Positions 43,834 through 52,602 of a stretch of 64,000 nt of DNA are shown here, in pieces. The position numbers were made by a program, and so were the translations under genes. Each line of letters opens with the position of its first letter. The stretch's first letter is position 1. This stretch comes from JAVBPR01 sp031549485 (GTDB lineage: Bacteria; Bacillota; Clostridia; Oscillospirales; Feifaniaceae). Below the pieces are notes generated by a model. That model did no database searches, was not told the DNA's origin, and saw only the letters and a program-made list of their open reading frames with translations. The stretch covers positions 62,001 to 126,000 of the forward strand of contig JAVBPR010000008.1 of assembly GCA_031549485.1 (NCBI GenBank), read 5' to 3'.

Positions 43834-44331
43834 TTACAGCAGCTTTGCTTTTCGAAGCGGAAAGGTGATCGCGACCGCTATGCCGAAATCCACAAGGCTG
43901 TGAAGCACAAATCCGAGCGCATAAAATGCCAAAACCGGCTTCGCGGTGGACATCAGATAAACTACCAATGTTTCGGCGGCGGAGTGAACAAGTGCGATAA
44001 CAACGGCAGAAATGATTAAAAAGACAATATTTTTCGCCATTTGCGGTTTCTTTTTAAGTATAAAAGCGAAGGGAACTGCCCAAATTAAGTGTGTCAGCGC
44101 TCGAACGGCAATCACGAAAGGCATGCCGGTAAAAACAAAGCCGAGCGCGGTTCCGAGACCGACAAACAGCGCGGCGATCGGCGAAAGAAACATCGAAATC
44201 ATTATCGGAACATGCGAGGCAAGCGTATAGCTGCCGTACATCTGGTCGACCGGAAGTTTCGGCATAAGTAGCGGAATTACTATACCGAGCGCGGTGAGTA
44301 TCGCGGTCGTAACTATTGTTTTTGTTTTCAT
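43834..44331 (-). CDS. ECF transporter S component, probably niacin type
   Basis: 165 residues, about six hydrophobic helices with short loops. The pattern IVIPLLMP, SYTLASHVPIMISMFLSPIA and FVIAVRALTHLIWAVPFAFI resembles the NiaX-like substrate-capture subunits of energy-coupling-factor vitamin importers. It would pair with shared EcfA/EcfT subunits encoded elsewhere. No riboswitch or ECF module is seen nearby. nadE, which makes NAD, is encoded in the same window but 13 kb away. The niacin assignment is from general sequence resemblance and remains uncertain. Confidence 0.65.
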   Translation of the reverse strand: MKTKTIVTTAILTALGIVIPLLMPKLPVDQMYGSYTLASHVPIMISMFLSPIAALFVGLGTALGFVFTGMPFVIAVRALTHLIWAVPFAFILKKKPQMAKNIVFLIISAVVIALVHSAAETLVVYLMSTAKPVLAFYALGFVLHSLVDFGIAVAITFPLRKAKLL

Positions 44332-44400
44332 CTTGCCCTCACAGATATTTTTTTGTAATTATATCATTTATTAAAAACACTTGCAAAAGGAGAAAAAAAA

Positions 44401-45384
44401 TTGTTTTCAAAAAGTTTTTTAAGCGGCAGCCCGCTTGATACCGACATGGCAAAAGAAGCCTTGGGCGGCGGCGAAGATCTTAAAATTTACGATTCAAACG
44501 GCGACATTTTGCCGCGCGGAAAATATATTTCGGTGACGGTTAGCGAAAACGACAAAAATAAATATCGGGAAATTCTTAAAACACAGCTTTCGGCGCTTCT
44601 GCCCGAAAAAGGGCTTGTTTTATTTATCGGAGTCGGCAACGAAGATGTGACAATCGACAGTTTCGGCCCGAAGATGATAAATCGGATAGCGGTGACAAAT
44701 ATGCTCGATATTCCGGAGAGTTCGGCACATAAAACCGCTGCTTTTGCCGCGCCGGTATTCGCAAAAAGCGGAATTGAAAGCGCCGAGCTCGCTGCGGCCA
44801 CCGCAGCGGCATTAAAGCCTGCGGCGGCGGTTATTTTCGACAGTCTCGCCGCAAAAGAGCCGCAAAACCTATGCCGCGTTTTCCAGCTTACCGATTGCGG
44901 CATCCGTCCCGGTTCGGGAGCGTCCCGCCACGCAAAAGAAATAAGCCAAAACACCCTCGGCTGTCCGGTTATCACCCTCGGGGTTCCGACAGTTATCCGC
45001 GCCGAGGTATTTTTGAGCGGCGCCGGAAAAGACGCAAGCGGCAGTGAAACAGCGGAGCGCGGCGGAATCGAAAAAGAGAGCGGCGTTTCGAATGGCAGCA
45101 CTGAGCATAGCAGAAGAAAAGACCATGATTTTTCAGGCATTTCGTCGGCAAGCGGCGAAAATGTCGGGCTGCCGTACGGCAGCACGACCGACGATGAAAA
45201 CGGAAGAACAAGCACAGAAAACAGCATGCCAAGCTCTGCAAACAGCACGGCAAGCGGCGAAAACAATGATTTTAATAATCTTATGCTGACGCTCGGCGAT
45301 ATCGACACGCAGATAGACGAAATGGTGAAAATCGCCGCCGGCGCGGTAAACGACTGGATTTTGTCGGGCGCGAAAAACTCATAA
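44401..45384 (+). CDS. gpr: Spore germination protease GPR
   Basis: 327 residues of peptidase family A25, the enzyme that degrades small acid-soluble spore proteins at germination. Conserved blocks are VLFIGVGNEDVTIDSFGPK, AAVIFDSLAAKE, LTDCGIRPGSGASRHAKEIS and LGCPVITLGVPTVI, with the catalytic-site aspartates in DSLAA and TDCG. The C-terminal LTLGDIDTQIDEMVKIAAGA matches the family end. Between them lies an extra ~70-residue Ser/Gly/Asn/Glu-rich segment that normal GPR lacks. Start is TTG 44401 with AAAGGAGA upstream. Its presence supports a sporulating host. Confidence 0.9.
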   Translation: MFSKSFLSGSPLDTDMAKEALGGGEDLKIYDSNGDILPRGKYISVTVSENDKNKYREILKTQLSALLPEKGLVLFIGVGNEDVTIDSFGPKMINRIAVTNMLDIPESSAHKTAAFAAPVFAKSGIESAELAAATAAALKPAAAVIFDSLAAKEPQNLCRVFQLTDCGIRPGSGASRHAKEISQNTLGCPVITLGVPTVIRAEVFLSGAGKDASGSETAERGGIEKESGVSNGSTEHSRRKDHDFSGISSASGENVGLPYGSTTDDENGRTSTENSMPSSANSTASGENNDFNNLMLTLGDIDTQIDEMVKIAAGAVNDWILSGAKNS

Positions 45385-45411
45385 GAAAAAACAAATTTTT
45401 ATTCAAATCAA

Positions 45412-45498
45412 AAGCCGTCTTCAGGCGGCTTCCATAATTGTCAATTGTTAATTGTCAATTGTCAATTAACAAGCCCTCCGCTTTCGCGGAGGGCTTGT
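45412..45498. terminator. Convergent terminators of gpr and hemW with short AATTGTC repeats
   Basis: Two hairpins (AAGCCG.../...CGGCTT at 45412-45431 and ACAAGCCCTCCGC with its complement at 45469-45498) lie between the convergent genes. Between them a TCAATTGTTAATTGTCAATT run is repeated; the same short motif occurs in the long inverted repeats at 49.5 and 55.6 kb. Confidence 0.7.
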
Positions 45499-45499
45499 T

Positions 45500-46666
45500 C
45501 TATACATCCAAAATATCGGCGATAATATGGTTTGAAACGTAGAATCCCGCCGGGGTAAGCGCGTATCCCTTATCTGTTTTTCTCATATACGGTCCGTCCA
45601 AATATTTTGCGACCTTCGCGCCGAAAATCTCGTCAAAATCCTTGCGGAACCGCGTTTTGAACACTTCGGTATCAATCCCCTCGACAAGCCGCAGGCGGAG
45701 CATAACATAATCGCCCGCCGCCTCGGAAAAAGGAAGTTCGAAATAATCTTCGATTATCTTTTGCCCGGCGCCTTCATAAAACTCTATAAATCTTCCGACA
45801 TCGCCGCAGACCTTAAAGCGCGCGCCGTCGAAATACGATGCCGCCGCGGGGCCGAGACCGAGATATTCGTCCACATTCCAATATTTCAAATTATGCTTGC
45901 TCTCAAAATCTTTTTTCGCAAAATTGCTTATTTCATATTGCGAAAATCCGAAATCCGAAAGGTAATCGATAGCGGTAAAATACATATCCCGCTCGGTATC
46001 TTCGTCGGGCAGTCCCGCAGGCGGCGAAGCCGCAAACGGCGTTCCCTCTTCAATTTTCAGCCCGTAAACCGAAACGTGTTTCGGGAAAAGCTCGGTTACG
46101 TCTTTCAGCGTTTTAGTGAGGCTTTTTATCGTCTGCCCGGGAAGTCCGTACATAACGTCGCAGGAAAAATTCTTTATGTATTTCCGCAGCGTTTCGGCGG
46201 CGGCTTTGGCTTCCTCAAAAGTATGCAGCCTGCCGATTGCCGAAAGTTCTGCGTTATTTGACGACTGGATTCCGAGCGAAACGCGGTTTACCCCGATTTT
46301 TTTCAGAGTTTTCAGAAGCCTTGGCGTAAGGCTTTTCGGATTCATCTCGATTGTAAACTCGATATCCTCCGAAAATTTAAACTGCGCGCGAAGCGCTTTT
46401 ATAATTTTTTTGTAATATGCCGCGGGCAAATACGACGGAGTTCCGCCTCCGATATAAAGCGAATCGACTATATATCTTTTTGCGGGACCGCCGTATTCGC
46501 CGATTTGCTCTATAAGCGAATCGGTATATTTTTTAAAAAGTTTTTTATCGCCGCGCACCGAATAAAAATCGCAATAATTGCACTTCCGCTCGCAAAACGG
46601 AACGTGAATATAAATCCCGAGCGGTTTTTCTTTCGGAACATATTTAAAATTGCCGTTAATCATCAA
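45500..46666 (-). CDS. hemW: Radical SAM heme chaperone HemW
   Basis: 388 residues. The cluster motif is CERKCNYCDF, i.e. CX3CX2CXF, which marks HemW rather than coproporphyrinogen dehydrogenase HemN (CXC at the end). Also seen are IHVPFC, DSLYIGGGTPSYL, VNRVSLGIQSSN and DVMYGLPGQTI. HemW carries heme to membrane-bound respiratory or other heme proteins. The gene overlaps the 3' end of lepA by 11 bases and is translationally coupled to it, an order (lepA-hemW) conserved in many Firmicutes. Confidence 0.93.
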   Translation of the reverse strand: MMINGNFKYVPKEKPLGIYIHVPFCERKCNYCDFYSVRGDKKLFKKYTDSLIEQIGEYGGPAKRYIVDSLYIGGGTPSYLPAAYYKKIIKALRAQFKFSEDIEFTIEMNPKSLTPRLLKTLKKIGVNRVSLGIQSSNNAELSAIGRLHTFEEAKAAAETLRKYIKNFSCDVMYGLPGQTIKSLTKTLKDVTELFPKHVSVYGLKIEEGTPFAASPPAGLPDEDTERDMYFTAIDYLSDFGFSQYEISNFAKKDFESKHNLKYWNVDEYLGLGPAAASYFDGARFKVCGDVGRFIEFYEGAGQKIIEDYFELPFSEAAGDYVMLRLRLVEGIDTEVFKTRFRKDFDEIFGAKVAKYLDGPYMRKTDKGYALTPAGFYVSNHIIADILDV

Positions 46667-48458
46667 GTTTAAGCACCGCCATGAACGCCTCCTGCGGCAC
46701 CTCGACCGAGCCGAGCTGGCGCATGCGTTTTTTGCCTTCCTTGTGTGTCTCTAAAAGTTTCTTTGTCCTTGTAATATCGCCGCCGTAGCATTTTGCCAAA
46801 ACGTCTTTGCGAACCGCCTTGACCGTTTCCCTTGCGATGATTTTGCCGCCTATCGCCGCTTGAATCGGCACTTCAAAAAGCTGGCGCGGAATATTGTCTT
46901 TTAGCCTTTCAGCAATTTTTCGCCCGCGGGCATAGGACTTTTCGCTGTGGACAATAAAGCTAAGCGCATCAACATTATCTCCATTTAAAAGAATATCGAG
47001 CTTGACAAGATTGCTTTTTACATAACCGATAAGCTCATAGTCAAGCGAGGCGTAGCCTCTTGTCCGAGATTTAAGCGCATCGAAAAAGTCGTAAATAATT
47101 TCGCCGAGCGGAAGCTCATAATGAAGCGAAACGCGGTCGGTATCAAGATATTTCATATCTTTGAAAACGCCGCGGCGTTCTTTGCAAAGTTCCATAATTC
47201 CGCCGACATATTCGGTCGGAAGCATGATATTCGCCGAAACAAACGGCTCCTCCGCCGATACAATTTCGTTCTGCGGGGGATAATTTGTCGGGTTGTCGAT
47301 TAGTTTTTCCTCGCCGTTTGTCATGTGAAGTTTATAAATTACGCTCGGCGCGGTGGTGATGATATCAAGGTCGAACTCGCGCTCTATCCTCTCCTGGATA
47401 ATTTCCATATGCAAAAGCCCGAGAAACCCGCATCGGAATCCGAAGCCGAGAGCTATAGAAGTTTCGGGCTCGTAGGTGAGCGAAGCGTCGTTTAGCTGAA
47501 GTTTTTCGAGCGCTTCGCGAAGGTCCTCGAAATCGGCGCCGTCAACCGGATATATTCCGCAGAAAACCATGCTTGTAACTTTTTTATAGCCCGGAAGCGC
47601 CTCGCGGCAGCCGCCCTCCGCAAGGGTTATCGTATCGCCGACGCGAGTATCGGCGACGTTTTTTATCGAAGCGGTAAAATATCCGACCTCGCCAGCGCCG
47701 ACCTTTTCGGCGGGGATTAAATCGGTCGCGCCCATGAAGCCGACTTCGATAACGTCAAATTCTGCTCCTGTTGCCATAAGGCGAACTTTTTCGCCTTTTC
47801 TTATCTCACCGTCAACCACGCGAAAATAGACGATAACGCCCTTATATGCATCATAGTAGCTGTCGAAAATAAGCGCTTTGAGCGGGGCATCCGGATTGCC
47901 CGAGGGCGCGGGAACGCCGGCGACAATCGCCTCCAAAACAGCTTCGATATTCTCACCTTTTTTTGCTGAAATAAGCGGCGCATCTTCCGCCGGAATGCCT
48001 ATTATATCCTCGATTTCTTTTATAACCCTTGGCGGATCAGCCGCAGGGAGGTCAATTTTGTTGATTACCGGAACAATTTCAAGGTTATGGTCGATTGCAA
48101 GATATGTGTTTGCAAGAGTTTGCGCTTCGATACCCTGTGCCGCGTCAACCACAAGAACAGCACCCTCGCACGCGGCAAGGCTGCGGGAAACCTCATAGTT
48201 AAAGTCGACATGCCCCGGCGTGTCGATTAGGTTCAATATATATGTCTGCCCGTCTTTCGCTTTATATTCAAGGCGAACGGCGCGGGCTTTTATCGTTATG
48301 CCGCGCTCTCTTTCGATATCCATATTGTCGAGAAGCTGATTCTCCATCTCGCGCATTGCGACCGACTGGGTTATCTCCAAAATGCGGTCGGCAAGCGTAC
48401 TTTTGCCGTGGTCGATATGCGCTATTATTGAAAAATTTCTTATATTGCTCTGATCCAA
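46656..48458 (-). CDS. lepA: Elongation factor 4 (LepA)
   Basis: 600 residues, the normal length. GTPase motifs IIAHIDHGKSTLADRIL, GITIKARAV, LIDTPGHVDF and VPVINKIDLP are followed by translation-factor domains and the LepA-specific C terminus (KCYGGDITRTKKLLETHKEG, KKRMRQLG). It acts on stalled ribosomes. A GTG at 48467 would give three more residues, but GAGGTG there is well placed as the ribosome binding site for TTG 48458, so I chose the TTG. It is the first gene of the lepA-hemW operon and divergent from spoIIP. Confidence 0.95.
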   Translation of the reverse strand: MDQSNIRNFSIIAHIDHGKSTLADRILEITQSVAMREMENQLLDNMDIERERGITIKARAVRLEYKAKDGQTYILNLIDTPGHVDFNYEVSRSLAACEGAVLVVDAAQGIEAQTLANTYLAIDHNLEIVPVINKIDLPAADPPRVIKEIEDIIGIPAEDAPLISAKKGENIEAVLEAIVAGVPAPSGNPDAPLKALIFDSYYDAYKGVIVYFRVVDGEIRKGEKVRLMATGAEFDVIEVGFMGATDLIPAEKVGAGEVGYFTASIKNVADTRVGDTITLAEGGCREALPGYKKVTSMVFCGIYPVDGADFEDLREALEKLQLNDASLTYEPETSIALGFGFRCGFLGLLHMEIIQERIEREFDLDIITTAPSVIYKLHMTNGEEKLIDNPTNYPPQNEIVSAEEPFVSANIMLPTEYVGGIMELCKERRGVFKDMKYLDTDRVSLHYELPLGEIIYDFFDALKSRTRGYASLDYELIGYVKSNLVKLDILLNGDNVDALSFIVHSEKSYARGRKIAERLKDNIPRQLFEVPIQAAIGGKIIARETVKAVRKDVLAKCYGGDITRTKKLLETHKEGKKRMRQLGSVEVPQEAFMAVLKLDD

Positions 48459-48481
48459 AAATTTCACCTCGATTAGAAGAA

Positions 48482-48510
48482 ATTATAGCATAAATACTAT
48501 TATCTGTAAA
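48482..48510 (-). promoter_or_regulatory. Sigma-A-type promoter of lepA-hemW
   Basis: On the minus strand TTTACA (48510-48505) and TATAAT (48487-48482) are separated by exactly 17 bases, 23 bases before the lepA TTG start. Confidence 0.75.
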
Positions 48511-48581
48511 TAAACTCAAAATAGCGGATGTTCGCCGCCGAAAAGGGCGGAAAATGCCGCAATCTTTTTGGAGAAGTCGAA

Positions 48582-49532
48582 ATGTACAAGAAAAAAAAGC
48601 TCCGGAGCGGAGCCGCCCTTTTGCTTACAAATTTAGTGTTTATTATCGCTGTTTGCGTTTTTATTTTTTCCGGAATCGGCGCTTCCGCCGCTGTCTTTTC
48701 GGGAAATTTTAATTATAAAGAATTTTTCAAGCCGCGCGGTACAAGCAGTGCGGAAGAATCCGCAGCTCCGGAGGGGCTTAAAAAGGTTCTAAAGAAAACT
48801 CTCGGCGAGGGAATTTTTCTGAATAACAGCAGCGGCATTGAGCTTGATTTTGACGCCGTCGCCACCGTTTTGCCCGCGCTTAAAGCAAAGTCCGCCGAGG
48901 GGCCGGAAGTTTTGGTCGTTCACACTCATACTACCGAGGCTTTCATGACTCGCGACGACGGATTTTATAATCCCGAAACCTATGCCGGCCGCAGCACCGA
49001 TATGTCAAAAAACGTTTACACTCTCGGCGAAGTTTTTTGCGCTGAGCTTGAAAAAAACGGAATAAAAACCGTTCACGACGACGCGATAAACGACCACCCG
49101 AATTTTTCGGGTTCCTATACAAAAACCGCGAAAGTAATAGAATATTATCTGAAAAAATACCCTTCGATTAGAGTTGTAATCGACCTGCATCGCGATAGTC
49201 TGACAATCGAAAACGGCTCGAAATATCGTCCGGTTGCCGAAAACGGCGCGGCGCAGGTTATGATTGTCGCAGGGTGTTATAAGGGCGGCCTTGACCACCC
49301 TGATTATAAAGAAAATCTGCGATTTGCCATGCTCTGGCAACGGCAGATGCAGGGCAATAACAAAACTCTCGCAAGACCGCTTTCTTTTGTAAAATACCGC
49401 TACAATCAGCACCTTACAACCGGCTCTTTGATTCTCGAAGTCGGCGCGGACGCAAATCTTTTGCCCGAGGCAAAACTTGCGGCAAAAGAAAGCGCGACGG
49501 CGCTTGCCGAAGTTTTAAAAACCCTGCCGTGA
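48582..49532 (+). CDS. spoIIP: Stage II sporulation protein P
   Basis: 316 residues. An N-terminal membrane helix (~13-37) is followed by an unordered stretch and the amidase/endopeptidase domain (~105-315). Its motifs are LVVHTHTTEAFM (zinc ligand His, Glu), NVYTLGEVF, KKYPSIRVVIDLHRDSL and LILEVGADANL. SpoIIP works with SpoIID and SpoIIM to thin septal peptidoglycan during engulfment. Start chosen at ATG 48582 with TTGGAGAAG upstream; an upstream in-frame codon lacks a site. The order gpr, spoIIP, lepA, hemW is common in spore formers, though gpr and spoIIP are here separated by the inverted lepA-hemW pair. Confidence 0.92.
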   Translation: MYKKKKLRSGAALLLTNLVFIIAVCVFIFSGIGASAAVFSGNFNYKEFFKPRGTSSAEESAAPEGLKKVLKKTLGEGIFLNNSSGIELDFDAVATVLPALKAKSAEGPEVLVVHTHTTEAFMTRDDGFYNPETYAGRSTDMSKNVYTLGEVFCAELEKNGIKTVHDDAINDHPNFSGSYTKTAKVIEYYLKKYPSIRVVIDLHRDSLTIENGSKYRPVAENGAAQVMIVAGCYKGGLDHPDYKENLRFAMLWQRQMQGNNKTLARPLSFVKYRYNQHLTTGSLILEVGADANLLPEAKLAAKESATALAEVLKTLP

Positions 49533-49828
49533 TGGCAGTTGATAGTTGATAATTGATAATTAACAATTGACAATTTAGGAAGCCGCGAACACGCGGCGAA
49601 TGATTTTAAAAGACGCAAATATGAAATTTGTACGCAGGGGGCGATGCCCACATCGCCCCGAAACATTATGATTTTACAGAGTTTTAATTTATGCCGGATA
49701 GGATTTCCCAGGGCTTTGTAAAAGTCGCTTTAAGAGATTTGCCATTCCCAACACCCTCGCCGCGCATATTTAAGCAGACTCCGTAGGAGGAATAAAACAG
49801 CGCAGTTATTTTCATAACTGCGCTGTTT
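49533..49828 (+). repeat. Left arm of a long inverted repeat bounding the accessory island
   Basis: This ~0.3-kb stretch is nearly identical to the reverse complement of 55313-55672. It starts right at the spoIIP stop with GGCAGTTGATA, then has AATTGACAATT repeats, GGAAGCCGCGAACACGCGGC, a GGCGATGCC...GGCATCGCC hairpin, a CTTTAAGAGATTTGCC segment, and TTTAAGCAGACTCCGTAGGA. It ends in the AACAGCGCAGTTAT hairpin. It has no gene of its own. Confidence 0.88.
49795..49828 (-). terminator. Shared cassette terminator, copy 1
   Basis: A 15-bp perfect stem (AAACAGCGCAGTTAT) with loop TTTC, 30 bases after the P-loop kinase stop on the minus strand. The same stem follows the genes at 53161 and 54568. 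Confidence 0.8.
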
Positions 49829-49858
49829 CAGAAATTCATATTATGGATAATAAAATGC

Positions 49859-50419
49859 TTATACTCTGTGTCTGTCACGTTTTTCTTCGATAATCTTTTG
49901 GCAAATAGATTCAATGATTTTATCAAGAGGTAAACTACCGTCTACTAAGAAATCGGCGCTTTTTCTGGTATCCTCTAATCCAAATAAATAAGCGTTTCTC
50001 CCTTGTTCAAGATATTGTTTCATCTCATCAAAGATTACTAAAGCAGTTTCCGCATTATAATCTCTTAAAATACGTCTTGCAAGAGCTATATCTAATGGTG
50101 TATCAATAAAAATAGAAAAGTCAAGATAAGGCTTTATTTGATTATGCCGATAACCAAAAGGGTAGTCCAAAATAATGAAGTCAAGATTTTCATTAAGCAG
50201 GACATTTATGTCATTTGCAAAACGCTCAAGATCAAATAGATTCAAATTTGCACCTTCTACAATCCATTTGCAAATATCTTCTATTCCACTGTCAGAATCA
50301 TAATTTCTGTCATCAAAGAAAAGTGCTTTGGTATTTGGCAAGCGTTTTTGAATTTCATTGGTTACTGTAGTTTTTCCGCCACCGGAGATAGCATTTATCG
50401 CAACAACAAAAGCTTTCAT
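49859..50419 (-). CDS. P-loop nucleoside/uridine kinase-like protein
   Basis: 186 residues. The N terminus VVAINAISGGGKTTVTNEI is a Walker A loop in the style of uridine/nucleoside kinases. ALFFDDRNYDSD follows at the substrate-binding position, and a Walker B-like FIILDYPFGYRH. The SIFIDTPLDIALARRILRDY stretch matches the LID region that binds the ATP phosphates. The phosphate acceptor is not evident. Start at ATG 50419, which follows GGAGCGGG; longer starts extend into the promoter repeat. The gene is AT-rich relative to its core neighbours, and it is expressed from a promoter inside the repeat at 50470-50687. Confidence 0.8.
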   Translation of the reverse strand: MKAFVVAINAISGGGKTTVTNEIQKRLPNTKALFFDDRNYDSDSGIEDICKWIVEGANLNLFDLERFANDINVLLNENLDFIILDYPFGYRHNQIKPYLDFSIFIDTPLDIALARRILRDYNAETALVIFDEMKQYLEQGRNAYLFGLEDTRKSADFLVDGSLPLDKIIESICQKIIEEKRDRHRV

Positions 50420-50469
50420 ATCACACACCCGCTCCCGTATATTATATAAATTCGCTGCGTAAAATCTAT

Positions 50470-50687
50470 ATGCTGATTCTACCACAGAAAACAGTTCTAC
50501 TCAACGACTCATGCCTAATACTAAAGTTTATAACAGGTACGATAGTTGCCTTCGTTGGCTTTGAATAAAAGAACGCAGAAATATCGAAAGCGGAAATTGC
50601 CGTGCCTAATAAAGCTTGTTTTAAAAGATTTGCCGTTCCTAATACTCTCGCCGCGCTCATTTAAGCAGACTCCGTAGGAGGAATAAA
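50470..50687 (-). repeat. Promoter-carrying repeat, copy P1
   Basis: ~218 bp, the reverse-strand copy of the family also found at 52897-53118 and 53673-53962. On the minus strand it runs from TTTATTCCTCCTACGGAGTC through GCTTAAAT, AATCTTTTAAA, ACGGCAATTTCCGC and GTACCTGTTATAAAC to TTCTGTGGTAGAATCAGC. It ends ~50 bases before the kinase start. Confidence 0.85.
50476..50504 (-). promoter_or_regulatory. Promoter inside repeat P1
   Basis: TTGAGT and TAGAAT with a 17-base spacer on the minus strand, driving the P-loop kinase gene. Identical placement is found in the other two copies. Confidence 0.75.
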
Positions 50688-50736
50688 AAAGAATAAAAAA
50701 AGGGGAATGCGGGAAAATAAGAGCAGAGGTGTTTTT

Positions 50737-51087
50737 ATGAGACGCAGAATCGCAATTTTTTTAATTATTCTTGCTATGATTACCGCAGTGGTATCGCTTG
50801 TTATGGCGGCGGATTCGGAAATCCGGCAAATGAACGGCGAAGACGGCGGACAAGCTGTTTTTAAGGTGAACCGAACCGGCGCGGCGGGCGGCGGCGTAAC
50901 AATTTTTGGCAAAACACATGAATTTGATTTTTCCGAACTCGGCCGGGCTTTTGCCGCTTCCCCGGTGTTAAAACCGCTTCTTAAAACCCCCGGAGAGCTC
51001 TCGAGAGAAATAAAGGATCATTTCACCCCTTCATTTGATATGCTAAAGAAAAAGGCGCAAAATCTTCCGAATTTATTCGGTGACTGA
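50737..51087 (+). CDS. Small secreted or membrane-anchored protein, unrecognised
   Basis: 116 residues. A hydrophobic N terminus (MRRRIAIFLIILAMITAVVS, then LVMAA) is a signal peptide or single anchor helix. The rest is soluble and shows no motif I recognise (GQAVFKVNRTGAAGGGVTIF, then KTHEFDFSELGRAF). Start at ATG 50737, with AGAGGTG upstream; an earlier in-frame ATG adds a polar extension before the helix and has no better site. It is divergent from the kinase repeat and convergent with the TrpB2 gene, with a bidirectional terminator after it. Confidence 0.7.
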   Translation: MRRRIAIFLIILAMITAVVSLVMAADSEIRQMNGEDGGQAVFKVNRTGAAGGGVTIFGKTHEFDFSELGRAFAASPVLKPLLKTPGELSREIKDHFTPSFDMLKKKAQNLPNLFGD

Positions 51088-51131
51088 TACTATTTTCGTG
51101 TAAAAATTCGGCAAAGCCGCATATAATAAAA

Positions 51132-51163
51132 CAGCGCGGAGGGGTTTTCCTCCGCGCTGTGCT
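51132..51163. terminator. Bidirectional terminator between convergent genes
   Basis: Stem CAGCGCGGAGG with exact complement and 6-base loop, followed by T-rich sequence on both sides. Confidence 0.85.
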
Positions 51164-51175
51164 GTTATATTAATT

Positions 51176-52552
51176 TTAATCGACTTTCGGCAATTTTGCA
51201 AAGCTCTTTTGAAGCTCCTCATCGCTTGGCGAATAGTCCTGCATATCGCCTGTCATATAGGTTTGATATGCGGCAAGATCGAAAGATCCGTTTCCGGTAA
51301 GACCGAAAAGAATGGTCTTTTCCTCGTTTTTCTCGCGGCACTCGATAGCGGCGTCTATTGCGCCTTTTATCGCGTGCGCCGATTCGGGCGCGGGCAGTAT
51401 CGTTTCCGCTTTCGCGAAAAGAATCGCCGCGTCAAATATCGAAAGCTGACTTACCGAGGTCGCTTTCATATATCCGTCATGGTAAAGTTTCGATAAAATC
51501 GGACTCATGCCGTGATAACGAAGCCCTCCGGCATGTATCGAAGAAGGCTGGAATTCGCAGCCAAGAGTATACATTTTCTCAAGCGGGGTGACCTTGCCTG
51601 TATCGCAGAAATCGTATGCGTATTTTCCTCTTGTGAGCGACGGGCAGGATGCGGGCTCTACCGCGATAAATTCGGTGTTTTTCTTGCCTTGGATTTTGTC
51701 GCGCATAAAGGGCGCGATAAGCCCGCCGAGATTAGAGCCGCCGCCGGCGCAACCGATGACGATATCCGGATATTCTCCGATTTTTTCAAAAGCGGTATAT
51801 GCCTCAAGCCCGATAACCGACTGATGAAGCAAAACCTGGTTTAAAACGCTGCCGAGTACATACCGGCAGTTTTTTGTTGTAACAGCGCGCTCAACAGCCT
51901 CTGAAATCGCACAGCCGAGCGAACCGCGGTGCTCCGGAAATTCCGCGAGAATTTTCTTTCCCGCCTCGGTTGTGTTCGACGGTGACGGAATAACCCTTGC
52001 CCCGAAAGTTTCCATTATCGCTTTGCGGTAAGGTTTTTGGAGGGTGCTGACCTTTACCATAAATATTTCAAGGTCGATTCCGTAGTGCGCGCAGGCTATC
52101 GAAAGCGCGGTCCCCCATTGTCCGGCGCCTGTTTCGGTGGTCAGAGAGGTCAGCCCCTGTTCTTTCGCGTAATACGCCTGCGCCACCGCGCTGTTCAGCT
52201 TATGCGAACCGGAGGTGTTGTTCCCCTCGTATTTATAATAAATCTTCGCGGGGGTGTTAAGCGCTTTTTCGAGATTATAGGCGCGGACAAGCGGAGAGGG
52301 CCGAAATACTTTTAGGAAATTCTGAATCTCCTCAGGTATCGGGATATACGCCTCTTTTGTGAGTTCCTGAATGGCGAGTTCTTTGCAGAAAACCGCCGAA
52401 ATTTCTTCCACCGTAACCGGTTTAAGGGTGCCGGGATCGAGCGCTGGCGGAATATCTTCCTTCATATCTGCACGAAGGTTATACCAAGCCTTCGGCAGCT
52501 CGCTTTCGTTAAGATAGATTTTGTAAGGGATTTCGCCGTTTGCCTTTTTCAT
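51176..52552 (-). CDS. Tryptophan synthase beta chain, TrpB2 type
   Basis: 458 residues, longer than TrpB1 (~400), as expected for the TrpB2 group. The N-terminal extension contains PYKIYLNESELPKAWYNLRA. The pyridoxal phosphate lysine is in NNTSGSHKLNSAVAQAYYAK, the catalytic Glu region in TTETGAGQWGTALS, and the phosphate-binding loop in GCAGGGSNLGG. It condenses indole with serine to tryptophan. TrpB2 enzymes usually act without tight TrpA contact, often to salvage indole. No other trp gene is nearby. Expression is probably controlled by the upstream T-box, which would couple it to uncharged tRNA-Trp. Confidence 0.93.
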   Translation of the reverse strand: MKKANGEIPYKIYLNESELPKAWYNLRADMKEDIPPALDPGTLKPVTVEEISAVFCKELAIQELTKEAYIPIPEEIQNFLKVFRPSPLVRAYNLEKALNTPAKIYYKYEGNNTSGSHKLNSAVAQAYYAKEQGLTSLTTETGAGQWGTALSIACAHYGIDLEIFMVKVSTLQKPYRKAIMETFGARVIPSPSNTTEAGKKILAEFPEHRGSLGCAISEAVERAVTTKNCRYVLGSVLNQVLLHQSVIGLEAYTAFEKIGEYPDIVIGCAGGGSNLGGLIAPFMRDKIQGKKNTEFIAVEPASCPSLTRGKYAYDFCDTGKVTPLEKMYTLGCEFQPSSIHAGGLRYHGMSPILSKLYHDGYMKATSVSQLSIFDAAILFAKAETILPAPESAHAIKGAIDAAIECREKNEEKTILFGLTGNGSFDLAAYQTYMTGDMQDYSPSDEELQKSFAKLPKVD

Positions 52553-52602
52553 AGTATTCCTCCGTAAAATATTTTAAAAAGATTCCTCTTTTTAAGCAAA
52601 AT

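Noticed and set aside
44487..45308. 273-residue minus-strand frame
   Set aside because: Antisense to gpr; length is explained by codon bias of the real gene.
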